Shown here: piece by piece, positions 1 through 9,015 of the stretch
How positions within the stretch are numbered: the stretch's first letter is position 1
Layout: each line of letters begins with the position of its first letter
DNA from: Desertimonas sp963733085
Lineage (GTDB): Bacteria > Actinomycetota > Acidimicrobiia > Acidimicrobiales > Ilumatobacteraceae
Direction: 5' to 3'
Length of the DNA stretch: 64,000 bases
Assembly (NCBI GenBank): GCA_963733085.1
Contig: CAVTBY010000002.1
Location: 620,001 to 684,000 of the forward strand
The notes under the pieces: generated by a model
Database searches by the model: none
What the model was told of the DNA's origin: nothing
Seen by the model: only the letters and a program-made list of their open reading frames with translations
Made by a program: the position numbers and the translations under genes

Positions 1-507
1 TACACCTGGGTCAACTCCGGCGGCCTCGGCACGATGGGTTTCTCGATCCCGGCGGCGATCGGCGCCAAGGTCGGCCGCCCGGACCGCACGGTGTGGGCGG
101 TCGACGGTGACGGCTGCTTCCAGATGACTGCCCAGGAGCTCGTGACCGCGTCTGTCGAGCGGATCCCGATCAAGGTCGCCCTGCTCAACAACAGCTACCT
201 CGGCATGGTCCGCCAGTGGCAGGAGATGTTCTACGACGAGCGCTACTCCGAGGTGTACCTGTCGCCGGACACGCCGGACTACGTTCGCTGGGCCGAGGCG
301 ATGGGCTGCGTCGGCATCCGCGTCGAGGACGTCGCCGAGGTCGAACCGGCGATCGAGAAGGCCAACGCGATCAACGACCGTCCGGTCGTCGTCGAGTTCC
401 GTGTCGCCTCCGAGGAGAAGGTGTTCCCGATGGTCCCGGCCGGGGCGAGCAACAGTGATCTCGTCCTGCCGCCGAGCCAGCAGTCGAACGCCGGGAGCCT
501 GCGATGA
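1..507 (+). CDS. ilvB: Acetolactate synthase large subunit, C-terminal part
   Basis: This gene enters from outside the window, and only the last 168 codons are present. It is the catalytic, thiamine-diphosphate-binding domain of acetohydroxyacid synthase, which condenses two pyruvates (or pyruvate and 2-oxobutyrate) in valine, leucine and isoleucine synthesis. The visible segment holds the TPP/Mg motif, starting at VDGDGCFQMTAQEL and ending at the NN of LLNNSYLGMVRQWQ, followed by the usual C-terminal region with VFPMVPAGASN. The stop overlaps the ilvN start (ATGA), so the two subunits are translationally coupled. The order ilvB-ilvN-ilvC is the standard actinobacterial one. Confidence 0.97.
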   Translation, partial: YTWVNSGGLGTMGFSIPAAIGAKVGRPDRTVWAVDGDGCFQMTAQELVTASVERIPIKVALLNNSYLGMVRQWQEMFYDERYSEVYLSPDTPDYVRWAEAMGCVGIRVEDVAEVEPAIEKANAINDRPVVVEFRVASEEKVFPMVPAGASNSDLVLPPSQQSNAGSLR

Positions 508-1052
508 GTGGCGATGCCATCCAACACCACATCCTGTCCGTGCTCGTCCAGAACCGGCCGGGGGTGCTCGCTCGCGTCGCCGGGCTGTTCGCCCGGCGCG
601 GGTTCAACATCTTCTCGCTCGCCGTCGCCCCGTCCGAGCACGAGGGGATGAGCCGCATCACGATCGTCGTCGACGTCGAGTCGGCGCCGCTCGAGCAGGT
701 GACCAAGCAGCTGTTCAAGCTCATCGAGGTCGTCAAGATCTCCGAGCTCGACCCCCGACAGTCGGTCGAGCGGGAGCTGCTCCTCGTGACGGTGCGCGTC
801 GATCCCGACGAGCGCAGCCAGGTGCTCGAGCTGGCGACGATCTTCGACGCCAAGGTCCTCGCCGTTGCCTTCGAGGCGCTGACCCTCAGCCTCGAGGGCT
901 CGCCCGACAAGCTCGACGACTTCGAGCAGCTGCTCGCCAGCTACGGCATCGTCGAGCTGCAACGAACCGGCCGGGTGGCACTGCCCAAGCTCGCCCATCC
1001 TCAAACCGACAAGCAAGGCCGCGTCCGCGCGCTCAAAGGAAAGGTTGGCTAG
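504..1052 (+). CDS. ilvN: Acetolactate synthase regulatory small subunit
   Basis: At 182 codons it has the normal length for the regulatory subunit that activates IlvB and confers feedback inhibition by valine. An ACT domain occupies roughly residues 5-75 (HHILSVLVQNRPGVLARVAG, then GFNIFSLAVAPSE), with the smaller C-terminal ACT-like domain after it (ELLLVTVRVDPDERSQV). The ATG overlaps the ilvB stop by four bases. The gene ends six bases before ilvC, so the three genes form one operon. Confidence 0.97.
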   Translation: MSGDAIQHHILSVLVQNRPGVLARVAGLFARRGFNIFSLAVAPSEHEGMSRITIVVDVESAPLEQVTKQLFKLIEVVKISELDPRQSVERELLLVTVRVDPDERSQVLELATIFDAKVLAVAFEALTLSLEGSPDKLDDFEQLLASYGIVELQRTGRVALPKLAHPQTDKQGRVRALKGKVG

Positions 1053-1058
1053 CAGCCA

Positions 1059-2087
1059 ATGACCGCAAACGTCTACTACTCCGACGACGCCGACCCGGCC
1101 CTGATCCGCGGCAAGACCGTGGCGATCATCGGCTACGGCAGCCAGGGCCACGGTCACGCTCTCAACCTCAAGGACTCCGGGGTCAAGGTCCTCATCGGGC
1201 TGCGCGAGGACTCGGCGTCGCGGACCAAGGCGGAGGCTCAGGGACTCGAGGTGGTGTCGATCGGCGAGGCCGCCGAGCGCGCCGACGTGGTGATGATCCT
1301 CGCCCCCGACACCGAGCAGAAGGCGATCTTCGACGAGCACGTCGCCCCGCACATGACGCCGGGCAAGGCGCTGGCCTTCGCCCACGGGTTCAATGTCCGC
1401 TTCGGACGGATCGCCCCACCGGACGGGGTCGACGTGATCATGGTCGCGCCGAAGGGCCCCGGCCATCTCGTCCGGCGCACGTACACCGAGGGCGGTGGAG
1501 TGCCGGCGCTGATCGCCGTCGAGCAGGACGCCACCGGCCAGGCCAAGGCGCTCGCCCTGTCGTACGCCGACGCCATCGGGGCGACGCTCGCCGGCGTCAT
1601 CGAGACGACGTTCCCCGAGGAGACCGAGACCGATCTGTTCGGCGAGCAGGTCGTCCTTTGCGGCGGGCTCACCGCCCTCGTCCAGGCCGGGTTCGAGACC
1701 CTTGTCGACGCCGGGTACGCCCCGGAGATGGCCTACTTCGAGTGCCTCCACGAGGTCAAGCTGATCGTCGACCTGATGTACGAGGAGGGCATCGCCGGGA
1801 TGCGCTACTCGATCTCGACGACCGCCGAGTACGGCGACTTGACGCGTGGGCCGCGGATCGTCACCGACGAAACGAAGGCGGAGATGCGCAAGATCCTCGA
1901 CGAGATCCAGTCCGGCCAGTTCGCCGACGAGTGGATCGCCGAGAGCGAGGCGGGCGGGCCGAACTTCAACCGACTGCGCGAGGAGGGCAAGCAGCATCCG
2001 ATCGAGGACGTCGGCGCCCGCTTGCGGGCGATGATGCCGTGGATCTCCGCCGGGCGGACCAGCGTCGCCGAGGCGTCAGGCGGCTGA
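1059..2087 (+). CDS. ilvC: Ketol-acid reductoisomerase
   Basis: This NAD(P)H-dependent enzyme converts acetolactate or acetohydroxybutyrate to the dihydroxy acid, the second shared step of branched-chain amino acid synthesis. The N-terminal Rossmann fold shows IIGYGSQGHGHALNLKDSG near residues 25-43. The C-terminal knotted domain carries the metal-binding acidic residues in ETDLFGEQVVLCGG and the FECLHEVKLIVDL segment. A length of 342 residues is that of a class I (short) enzyme. Only five bases separate its stop from the end of the convergent PAC2 gene, so no separate terminator is visible. Confidence 0.97.
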   Translation: MTANVYYSDDADPALIRGKTVAIIGYGSQGHGHALNLKDSGVKVLIGLREDSASRTKAEAQGLEVVSIGEAAERADVVMILAPDTEQKAIFDEHVAPHMTPGKALAFAHGFNVRFGRIAPPDGVDVIMVAPKGPGHLVRRTYTEGGGVPALIAVEQDATGQAKALALSYADAIGATLAGVIETTFPEETETDLFGEQVVLCGGLTALVQAGFETLVDAGYAPEMAYFECLHEVKLIVDLMYEEGIAGMRYSISTTAEYGDLTRGPRIVTDETKAEMRKILDEIQSGQFADEWIAESEAGGPNFNRLREEGKQHPIEDVGARLRAMMPWISAGRTSVAEASGG

Positions 2088-2092
2088 CCCAA

Positions 2093-2927
2093 TCAGCCGC
2101 CGGGGCGTTCGTCGTCGGCGTCGCCTTCGTCGGGGTCGACCCCACGCAGGAGATCCTCGAAGTGGGCGGCGATGTCGGTGTCGTCGATCGCCTGGTTGAT
2201 GCGTGAGTCGTAGTGCTCCTCGAGCAGCTCGACGTACCCGCGGAGGCGCTCGTTGCCGGCGACCCAGGCGTTGTGGGCGTCCTCCCACAGGCGGATCGAC
2301 TCTCCGAGGTCGATCGGCAGGGCGACGCCGATGACGTGAGCGGTGTGGGCGACGAGGGCGGCGACAGACCGCGGGTGCTCGCCCTCGGGCAGATACCCGG
2401 GCACTCCGACGCGCAGCGACACCGACGGGACACCGTGGCTCTCCAAGGGCGCCGTGGAGCACGCCGATCACGCCGGTCGGTCCCTGGTAGGAGGGTCCGG
2501 CGAGGCCGAACGTCGCCGCTAGACCGCGATCGGTGGTGCTGCCGACGACGGCGGGCGGCCGCGTGTGTGGCGTGGTGTCGGCGACGGCGCCGAGCGTGAC
2601 TACGAGGCCGACGCCGAGGCGGTCGACCGCCTCGAGGACACAGTCGACGTAGTTCGGCCAGGCGACGTGCGGCTCGATGCCGTCGAAAACGACGAGGTCA
2701 CGACTCGACGCCGGGGTGCGCACCACCCGGAACAGGTTCGCCGGCCAGACGATGTTGCGCTCTCCGTCGACGTACTCGACCAACGGTCTGGCGACCGTGA
2801 AGTCGTAGAACCGGTCGGGGTCGATCTCGCCGACGACGACGCTGTTCGACCCGTCGGCGATCAGGTGCAATGCCGACGTGGCGACGGCGGCGGCGTCGAA
2901 CCATCCACCGAGGGCGACGAGCAGCAC
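2093..2927 (-). CDS. PAC2 family protein (proteasome assembly chaperone-like), frameshifted
   Basis: The N-terminal part reads LLVALGGWFDAAAVATSALH, the typical PAC2 opening, and continues with the conserved GxxPH-type core (FDGIEPHVAWPNYVDCVLE). Near 2447-2449 the frame breaks. Removing one C from the CCC run joins it to ESHGVPSVSLRVGVPGYLP and the remaining 105 or so residues, giving about 277 residues, normal for the family. PAC2 proteins are common in proteasome-bearing actinobacteria, but their exact role is unsettled. The start is uncertain. GTG 2927 is the first in the open frame, but a GTG at 2980 overlapping the serC stop would fit this genome's habit and would need one more indel near 2960. 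Confidence 0.8.
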
Positions 2928-2976
2928 CGGGTCGTCGAGCGACGACAGGTCGTCGACGGCGAGGCGAGCGCGTCAG

Positions 2977-4130
2977 TCACGGTCGTCGAGCGCGTCTCCG
3001 GAATCGCTCGACCAGGTGGTCGATGCTCGTCGTCAGGGCGACGACATCGGCGGTTTCGATCGCCGGGAACATCCCGACGCGGATCTGATTGCGACCGAGC
3101 TTGCGGTAGCCGTCGGTGTCGACGATGCCGTTGGCGCGCAGCGCGGCGTTGAGCTTGGCGACATCGATCCGAGGATCGAGGTCGATCGTGCCGACAACGG
3201 TGGAACGCTTCGCCGGGTCATTGACGAACGGCGTGGTCCACTCCGTCGCCTCGGCCCAGCCGTAGAGGTGCTCGGCCGAGGCACGCGACCGCTTGGCGCA
3301 CGCCGCCAGCCCTCCGAGCTCGATCATCCACGCCGAGCTGGTTGGCGAGCAGCACGAGCGTCGTCACCGCCGGCGTGTTGTACGTCTGGTCGAGACGGCT
3401 GTTGTCGCGGGCGATGGCGAGGTCGAGTGAGGCCGGCCGCCAGCGGCCTGAGGCAGCGATCCGATCGATTCGCTCGATGGCGGCGGGGGAGCAGGCTGCG
3501 ATCCACAGTCCGCCGTCCGCTGCGAAGCACTTCTGCGGGGCGAAGTAGTAGACGTCGACCTCATCCGGGTCCCAGACCAGCCCGCCCGCCGCCGAGGTGG
3601 CATCGACGAGGATGAGCTGATCGTCGGTCGCGCCCACCGGCCGGCGCAGCTCCATGGCCACGCCCGTCGAGGTCTCGTTGTGGGTCAGGGCGTAGACGTC
3701 GACATCGGCGTCGGCGACCGGATCGGGATGGTCACCGGGCGCGCTGGTGATCACCGCCGGATCGGCGAGATGCGGTGCCGCCACGCAGGCTTCGGCGAAC
3801 TTGTTGGAGAACTCGCCGAACACGAGGTGCTGGCTGCGACGCTCGACGAGCCCGAACGTGGCGACGTCCCAGAACACCGTCGTGCCGCCGTTGCCGAGCA
3901 CGACTTCCCATCCGTCCGGCAGGGCGAACAGTTCGGCGAGGCCGCGGCGGATCTCGCCGACGAGGTCCTTGACCGGCGCCTGACGATGCGACGTGCCGAT
4001 GATCGTCGGGGATGCGGCGAGCACGGCGTCGAGCTGCTCCGGTCGTACCTTCGACGGTCCGCAGCCGAATCGGCCGTCGGCCGGGCAGCAGCTCGGCGGG
4101 GATCATCAACGTAGCGGGGTCGGCACGCAT
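2977..4130 (-). CDS. serC: Phosphoserine aminotransferase, two frameshifts
   Basis: This PLP enzyme makes 3-phosphoserine from 3-phosphohydroxypyruvate in serine synthesis. The start ATG at 4130 gives MRADPATLMIPAELLP. One extra G near 4081-4086 then breaks the frame before the family motif GRFGCGPSKVRPEQLD. The middle part contains GNGGTTVFWD, the ALTHNETSTGV segment and the PLP lysine in YYFAPQKCFAADGGLW. A second extra base near 3331-3335 separates LLANQLG from WMIELGGLAACAKRS. Repairing both restores about 383 residues, the length of actinobacterial SerC. It diverges from the aspartate aminotransferase gene with only 20 bp between start codons. A product assembled this exactly argues for sequence error rather than decay. 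Confidence 0.9.
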
Positions 4131-4150
4131 CACTGTGAAAGCATGGCAGC

Positions 4151-5343
4151 GTGGAACGCGTTTCAGCCCGCCTGTCGGCAATCGCCGAGTCGGCCACTCT
4201 CGCCGTCGACGCCAAGGCCAAGGCCCTGCAGGCTGCCGGCGAGGACGTCATCGGGTTCGGAGCGGGGGAGCCTGACTTTCCCACGCCGGTCCACATCGTC
4301 GCCGCCGCCGAAGCGGCGTGCGCCGACCCGCGCAACCATCGGTACACGCCCGCCGCCGGGCTTCCCGAGCTGCGCGAGGCGATCGCCGCCAAGACGAAGC
4401 GTGACGGTGGCTACGACTGCGCGCCGTCGCAAGTGCTCGTCACCAACGGCGGCAAGCACGCCGTGTTCACGGCGTTCGCCGCGTTGTGCGATCCCGGCGA
4501 CGAGGTGATCGTCCCGTCGCCGTACTGGACGACGTATCCCGAGTCGATCGCTCTCGCCGGTGGCGTGCCGAAGATCGTCGACACCACCGAAGAGACCGGC
4601 TTCCAGGTGACCATCGACCAGCTCGAGGCGGCGCTCACCGAGCGCACGAAGGTGCTCCTGTTCGTCAGCCCGGACAACCCCTCCGGAGCCGTGTGCCCGC
4701 CCGAGCAGGTCGCCGCGATCGGCCGTGGGCGGTCGAACGCGGCGTGTGGGTGATCACCGACGAGATCTACGAGCACCTCACGTACGGACCGCATCGCTTC
4801 GTGTCGATGCCCACGGTCGTGCCCGATCTCGCCGACCAGTGCATCGTCGTCAACGGTGTCGCCAAGACGTACGCGATGACGGGATGGCGGGTCGGCTGGC
4901 TGATCGCCCCGCCCGATGTCGCCAAGGCGGCGATCAACTTCCAGAGCCACGCCACGTCCAATGTCGGCAACGTCAGCCAGCGCGCCGCCCTCGCCGCCGT
5001 GAGCGGTGACCTCGATGCCGTCGCCGAGATGCGCACGGCGTTCGCCCGGCGGGCCACGTTGATGCACAGGATGCTCAACGAGATCGACGGCATCACGTGC
5101 ATCGAGCCGCAGGGCGCGTTCTACTGCTTCCCGAACGTCGGCGGCCTGCTCGGTCGGCCGCTCGCCGGGCGCACCTGTGTCACGACGCTGGAACTCGCCG
5201 AGCACATCCTCGCCGAGGCCAAGGTCGCCGTCGTGCCCGGGGAGGCGTTCGGCGCTCCGGGCTATCTACGGTTGTCGTTCGCCGTCGGTGACGACGTCAT
5301 CACCGAAGGAATCAAACGGCTGGCTGCGCTCGTCTCGTCCTGA
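4151..5343 (+). CDS. Aspartate aminotransferase family enzyme, frameshifted
   Basis: This class I/II PLP aminotransferase most likely acts on aspartate/2-oxoglutarate. It starts at GTG 4151 (MERVSARLSAIAESATLAVD), the usual opening of type Ib aspartate aminotransferases. It carries GFGAGEPDFPTP, the substrate-side NPSGAVCP, and the PLP lysine in NGVAKTYAMTGWRVGWL. The frame breaks near 4721-4726, where one base is missing in GGCCGTGGGC. The C-terminal half resumes at AVERGVWVITDEIYEHL. The repaired protein is about 397 residues, the standard length. Its 3' end faces cobT across an intergenic hairpin. Confidence 0.9.
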
Positions 5344-5348
5344 CTCCG

Positions 5349-5409
5349 TCGGAGTGTTTCGTGTGGGGCGCGTCGGCACGAAACACTCGGTCGGCACGAA
5401 ACACTCCGA
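5349..5409. terminator. Hairpin between convergent genes, GGAGTGTTT family
   Basis: A perfect 15-bp inverted repeat (arms 5349-5363 and 5395-5409, TCGGAGTGTTTCGTG) flanks a second copy of the right arm at 5377-5388, so two alternative hairpins are possible. It lies between the convergent aminotransferase and cobT genes and probably terminates both. The sequence AAACACTCCGATCAG at its right edge recurs exactly in the hairpin near 42.5 kb. Confidence 0.65.
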
Positions 5410-6404
5410 TCAGGAATTGCTGAACCACTCCGACATCGTGGGGACTTCGGTGATGCCGGCGCAGGCCATGGCGATCAGCGGGACGGCGGCCATCGCCCCG
5501 CTGCCCTCGCCGAGGCGCATGTCGAGGTCGAGCAGCGGGCCGCTTGCCGAGGCGGGCGAGCAACCGGCGGTGGCCGGGCTCGGCCGAGCAGTGGCCCACG
5601 GTGCAGTGGTCGAGGATCGTCGGGGCGAGCAACACGAGCGGTAGCACCGACGCCGTGACGACGTAGCCGTCGAGGACGACCGGCAGCGAGCGGTGACGGG
5701 CGGCGACGACCGCAGCGGCGATGGCGACGAGCTCGGCGCCGCCCACCTCGCGGAGCACGTCCAGGGGATCGGTGACCCCGGCAATGCGGCGCACGGCCTG
5801 TTGTACGGCGGCGCGCTTCACGGACAGCGTGGCGTCGTCGATGCCCGTGCCGCGGCCGACCCACGCCGCCGTCTCGCCGCCAGCGAGGGCCGCCGCGACC
5901 GCTGCCGAGGCGGTGGTGTTGCCGATGCCCATCTCGCCGACGACGAGGAGGTCGCCGTCGAGGCCGTCAACGGTCGGCCCAGGCGATGTCGACGATCTCG
6001 GCGAACCGCTCCGCCGACATCGCCGCCTCGACGCGGATGTCACCGGTCGGCTTGCCGACCCCGACGTCGATCGCCGAGACGGTCGCTCCGGCGTGGCGGG
6101 CGAAGCTACGGATCGTCGAGCGACCCTCGGCGAAGGCCTCGAACATCGCCGCCGTCACCTTCGGCTCGAGGGCGCTGACCTTCGCTGCGGCGGCCACGCC
6201 GTGATCGGCGGCGAACACCACGCCGACGGGACGCTCGACCGTCGGCAGCGGCCGTCGCTGCCAGCCGGCGATCCACGCCGCCACGTCGTCGAGCCACTGC
6301 AGCGCGCCGGGCGGGCGGAGGATGTCGGCGGCGCGGGCGTGCACGGCGGCGATCGCCGCCTCGTCCGGCTCGGGCAGGCCGTCGAGCCCTTCCCGCAGGT
6401 TCAC
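5410..6404 (-). CDS. cobT: Nicotinate-nucleotide--dimethylbenzimidazole phosphoribosyltransferase, two frameshifts
   Basis: CobT activates the lower ligand of cobalamin by making alpha-ribazole phosphate from nicotinate mononucleotide and dimethylbenzimidazole. The N-terminal part has VVFAADHGVAAAAKVSALEP, the conserved ADHGV substrate region. The frame breaks near 5974-5978 after EIVDIAWAD and resumes with VDGLDGDLLVVGEMGIGNTT. It breaks again near 5536-5541 and resumes with LLDLDMRLGEGSGAMAAVP. Removing one base at each site gives about 330 residues, close to the family norm. GTG 6404 is used as start, 12 bases after cobO, so cobO-cobT is one operon devoted to late cobalamin assembly. Confidence 0.88.
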
Positions 6405-6416
6405 GAGAGCAGTGTG

Positions 6417-6980
6417 TCAGTATTCGATGCCGCGGATGGCGTTGACGCCTTGGTCGTAAGCATGCTTGACCTTGCGCATCTCGGTCACCGTGTCGGCGGC
6501 CTCGATGAGTTCTGTCGGCGCATCGCGGCCGGTGATGACGACGTTGACGTGCTCCGGCCGGTCACGAATTGCCGCAACGACGCTCGCCGTGTCGATCCAT
6601 CCCCACGTGCACAGGTAGGTGATCTCGTCGAGAACGACGAGACGGTGCTCGCCGGCGGCGATCAGCGACGCGGCGGTGTCCCAGCCCTCGCGGGCGAGCG
6701 CCTTGTCGTGGTCGAGGTCGGCGGAGTCCCACGTGAACCCGTCGCCGACGTTGAACCACTCGACGCCGAGCTGGCGACCGATCTTCTCCTCGCCGACGTT
6801 CCACTTGCCGCTCTTGACGAACTGCACGACGGCGACGCGCCAATCCCGGGCGACAGCCCGGATCATCACCCCGAACGCCGCCGAGCTCTTGCCCTTGCCG
6901 TCACCGGTGTTGACGATCACCACGGACGGGACGCGGTGCAGGTCGTCCGGCCGGGGATCCTCGGTCGGCGCGTCGGTCAT
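6417..6980 (-). CDS. cobO: Corrinoid adenosyltransferase
   Basis: CobO/BtuR transfers the 5'-deoxyadenosyl group of ATP to cobalt of corrinoids. The P-loop is VNTGDGKGKSSAAFG near residues 24-38, followed by VVQFVKSGKWNVGE and the LVVLDEITYLCTWGW segment. A length of 187 residues is normal. It starts at ATG 6980, is read away from the toxin-antitoxin pair with a 17-bp gap between start codons, and is followed at once by cobT. Confidence 0.96.
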   Translation of the reverse strand: MTDAPTEDPRPDDLHRVPSVVIVNTGDGKGKSSAAFGVMIRAVARDWRVAVVQFVKSGKWNVGEEKIGRQLGVEWFNVGDGFTWDSADLDHDKALAREGWDTAASLIAAGEHRLVVLDEITYLCTWGWIDTASVVAAIRDRPEHVNVVITGRDAPTELIEAADTVTEMRKVKHAYDQGVNAIRGIEY

Positions 6981-6985
6981 ATGGC

Positions 6986-7000
6986 TATCATAGGGCTATG
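6986..7000 (+). promoter_or_regulatory. Promoter/operator of the toxin-antitoxin pair
   Basis: A -10-like TATCAT (6986-6991) lies six bases before the antitoxin ATG (6998), so a leaderless transcript is likely. It overlaps the inverted repeat CATAG-GG-CTATG (6989-7000), a plausible site for autorepression by the ribbon-helix-helix antitoxin. The same 17-bp gap separates the divergent cobO start, so antitoxin binding could also affect cobO. This is inference from position and symmetry only. Confidence 0.4.
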
Positions 7001-7291
7001 GCACGGACACAGACGATGGTCCAATTGAGCGATGACCTGGTCAAGCGCTTGGACGACGAGGCGCAAGAGCGGGGCGTGTCTCGGTCAGCACTGATTCGAA
7101 CAGTCCTCAGCGATTTCCTCAAGACGGAGTCACTGCAGGCGAAGATCGAGCGCTACGTCGAGGGGTATCGACGAATGCCCCAGCCGACGATCGACGAGTG
7201 GGGGAATGTCGAGGAACAGGCCGACCGCAACACCCGTCGCGCCATGAGAGCACTCGCAGCCGACGAAGAAGCCGCCGGCCTGTCGTGGTAG
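6998..7291 (+). CDS. Ribbon-helix-helix antitoxin
   Basis: A 97-residue protein with an N-terminal ribbon-helix-helix fold: the strand MVQLSDDLVKRLDDEA is followed by the helix-turn region RGVSRSALIRTVLSDFL. The C-terminal half (VEGYRRMPQPTIDEWG) is the probable toxin-neutralising tail. Its stop overlaps the start of the MazF-like gene by seven bases, the usual antitoxin-first order. It is expected to bind its own promoter and to neutralise the downstream RNase toxin. Confidence 0.85.
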   Translation: MARTQTMVQLSDDLVKRLDDEAQERGVSRSALIRTVLSDFLKTESLQAKIERYVEGYRRMPQPTIDEWGNVEEQADRNTRRAMRALAADEEAAGLSW

Positions 7292-7596
7292 CGCGCGGTG
7301 AGGTGTGGTGGTTCGAGCCGCCTGACGAAAAGCCACGGCCGTATCTGATCCTCACTCGCGACGAGGCGATTCCTGTGCTCACTCGAGTCATCGGTGTCCC
7401 TGTCACTCGCTCCGAACGGCGCATTCCTTCAGAGGTCGAGCTCGGCCGTAGCGATGGGATGCCGGCGGAGGGGGTGCTGTCGCTTGACAACCTCGGTGCG
7501 CTCGACAAGGCGTTTCTCACCCGCCGGATCACGGTGTTACCGGTGCACCGTTGGCCGGAGGTGTGTGCTGCACTCAACCTGAGTCTCGACTGCTGA
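7285..7596 (+). CDS. MazF/PemK-type endoribonuclease toxin
   Basis: The GTG at 7285 gives VARGEVWWFEPPDEKPRPYLILTRDEA, the characteristic opening of the MazF/PemK fold, followed by VIGVPVTRSERRIPSEVEL and the LDNLGALDKAFLTRRI segment. At 103 residues it has normal length. It should cleave single-stranded mRNA at a short recognition sequence, inhibited by the protein just upstream. A longer reading frame extends upstream inside the antitoxin, but the overlap start matches the family N-terminus exactly. Confidence 0.88.
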   Translation: MVARGEVWWFEPPDEKPRPYLILTRDEAIPVLTRVIGVPVTRSERRIPSEVELGRSDGMPAEGVLSLDNLGALDKAFLTRRITVLPVHRWPEVCAALNLSLDC

Positions 7597-7599
7597 CGG

Positions 7600-9015
7600 T
7601 CAGCTCGGCGGGAACCAGACGTCGCCGTCGGGGAGGATGCGGTCGGCCTCTTTCGGCCCCCAGCTGCCCACCGGATAACGATAGACCGGGCCGCAGTTCT
7701 CGACCTTCAGCGCCGGGTCGACGATGCGCCACATCTGTTCGACGGCGTCCTCGCGGGCGAACCGTCGCGGTGAGCCGACGATGGCGTCGCCGAGCAGCCG
7801 CTCGTAGGCCTCCCTACGGTCGCCGAGGGCGGCGGCGAAATCGACCGACACGTTCATCGACTGGCTGTCGAGGTGTGGTCCAGGTGTCTTCGCCTGGAGC
7901 TGGAACGTCACCCCGTCGTCCTTGCCGAGGCGCAGGCGAATCAGGTTGCGCTCCGGTGTCGGCCCGCCGGCCTCGTCGAACAGCAGGCGGGGCGGCGACT
8001 GGAGTTCGATGACCGCCTCCGTCGCCGCTTGTGCCAAGCCCTTGCCGACGCGGGCGTACCAGGGCACGCCGGCCCAGCGCCACGAATCGATCTGCAACTT
8101 GGCGGCGACGAACGTCTCCGTCTTGGATCGCTTGGCGACGCCTACCTCGTCGCGGTAGCCCTGGTACTGGCCGCGGACCAGCATCGAGCAGTCGAGTGGC
8201 TCAATTGCGGCGAACACCTTGACCTTCTCGTCCTGCAGATAGCTCGCCTCGTGCCCGACGGGGGGCTCCATCGCCAGGAGCGACACGACCTGCAACAGGT
8301 GATTCTGGAACACGTCGCGGATCGCCCCGACGGAGTCGTAGAACGAGCCGCGGCCCTCGACGCCGATCGTTTCCGACATCGTGATCTGCACGCTGCGCAC
8401 GTACCGGCGATTCCACACCGGTTCGAACATCGTGTTGGAGAAGCGGAATACGAGGAGGTCCTCGACGGACTCCTTGCCGAGATAGTGGTCGATGCGGAAG
8501 ATGTGGTGCTCGGGGAACACCTTGTGCAAAACGAGGTTGAGCTCGTGAGCAGAGCGCAGGTCGCGACCGAACGGCTTCTCCACGACGATCCGGCCACGCT
8601 CGTTGAGCCCCACCGACGCCAACGCCTCGGCGACCGTCGGGAACATCGACGGGGGGATCGCCATGTAGAAGACCGCCGTCTTCGAGCCGTGCTTGTCGAG
8701 GACGTCGGTGAGCGCCGCCCAGGTCGAGGTGTCGCCGTAGTCACCCTGAACGAGGTCGAGGCGCCTCTGCAAGCGCTTGATCACGGTCTTCTTGGGCTCT
8801 GGCACCGCCGCCTCGATCGCCGCAGTCGCCTCCTTGCGGAAGATGTCGTCGGTCCAATCGCTGCGGGCGACACCGACGACCGGCAAGTCGAGCTCGCGAC
8901 GATTTTCCATGTGGTACAGCGCCGGGAACAGCTTGCGCTTGGCGAGGTCGCCGGTGGCGCCGAACAGCACGAGGGCGTCGGCGTGGGGGAGGCGGCCGGT
9001 GTGGGTGGGGGTCAT
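7600..9015 (-). CDS. zwf: Glucose-6-phosphate 1-dehydrogenase
   Basis: The first enzyme of the oxidative pentose phosphate pathway. The NADP-binding motif ALVLFGATGDLAKRKLFPAL is near residues 14-33. The active-site signature is FRIDHYLGKESVEDLLVFRF, with the catalytic His in RIDHYLGK. A length of 471 residues is slightly short but complete. Its start overlaps the gnd stop (ATGA), so gnd and zwf are co-transcribed and supply NADPH and pentoses together. Confidence 0.97.
   Translation of the reverse strand: MTPTHTGRLPHADALVLFGATGDLAKRKLFPALYHMENRRELDLPVVGVARSDWTDDIFRKEATAAIEAAVPEPKKTVIKRLQRRLDLVQGDYGDTSTWAALTDVLDKHGSKTAVFYMAIPPSMFPTVAEALASVGLNERGRIVVEKPFGRDLRSAHELNLVLHKVFPEHHIFRIDHYLGKESVEDLLVFRFSNTMFEPVWNRRYVRSVQITMSETIGVEGRGSFYDSVGAIRDVFQNHLLQVVSLLAMEPPVGHEASYLQDEKVKVFAAIEPLDCSMLVRGQYQGYRDEVGVAKRSKTETFVAAKLQIDSWRWAGVPWYARVGKGLAQAATEAVIELQSPPRLLFDEAGGPTPERNLIRLRLGKDDGVTFQLQAKTPGPHLDSQSMNVSVDFAAALGDRREAYERLLGDAIVGSPRRFAREDAVEQMWRIVDPALKVENCGPVYRYPVGSWGPKEADRILPDGDVWFPPS

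Noticed and set aside
279..1997. Long open frame antisense to ilvN-ilvC
   Set aside because: It is the GC-rich mirror of well-conserved genes, has no family pattern, and reflects codon bias at third positions.
2447..4086. Programmed frameshifting in PAC2 and serC
   Set aside because: No slippery heptamer with downstream structure is seen. Similar single-base breaks occur in many unrelated genes in the first 38 kb, so error is simpler.
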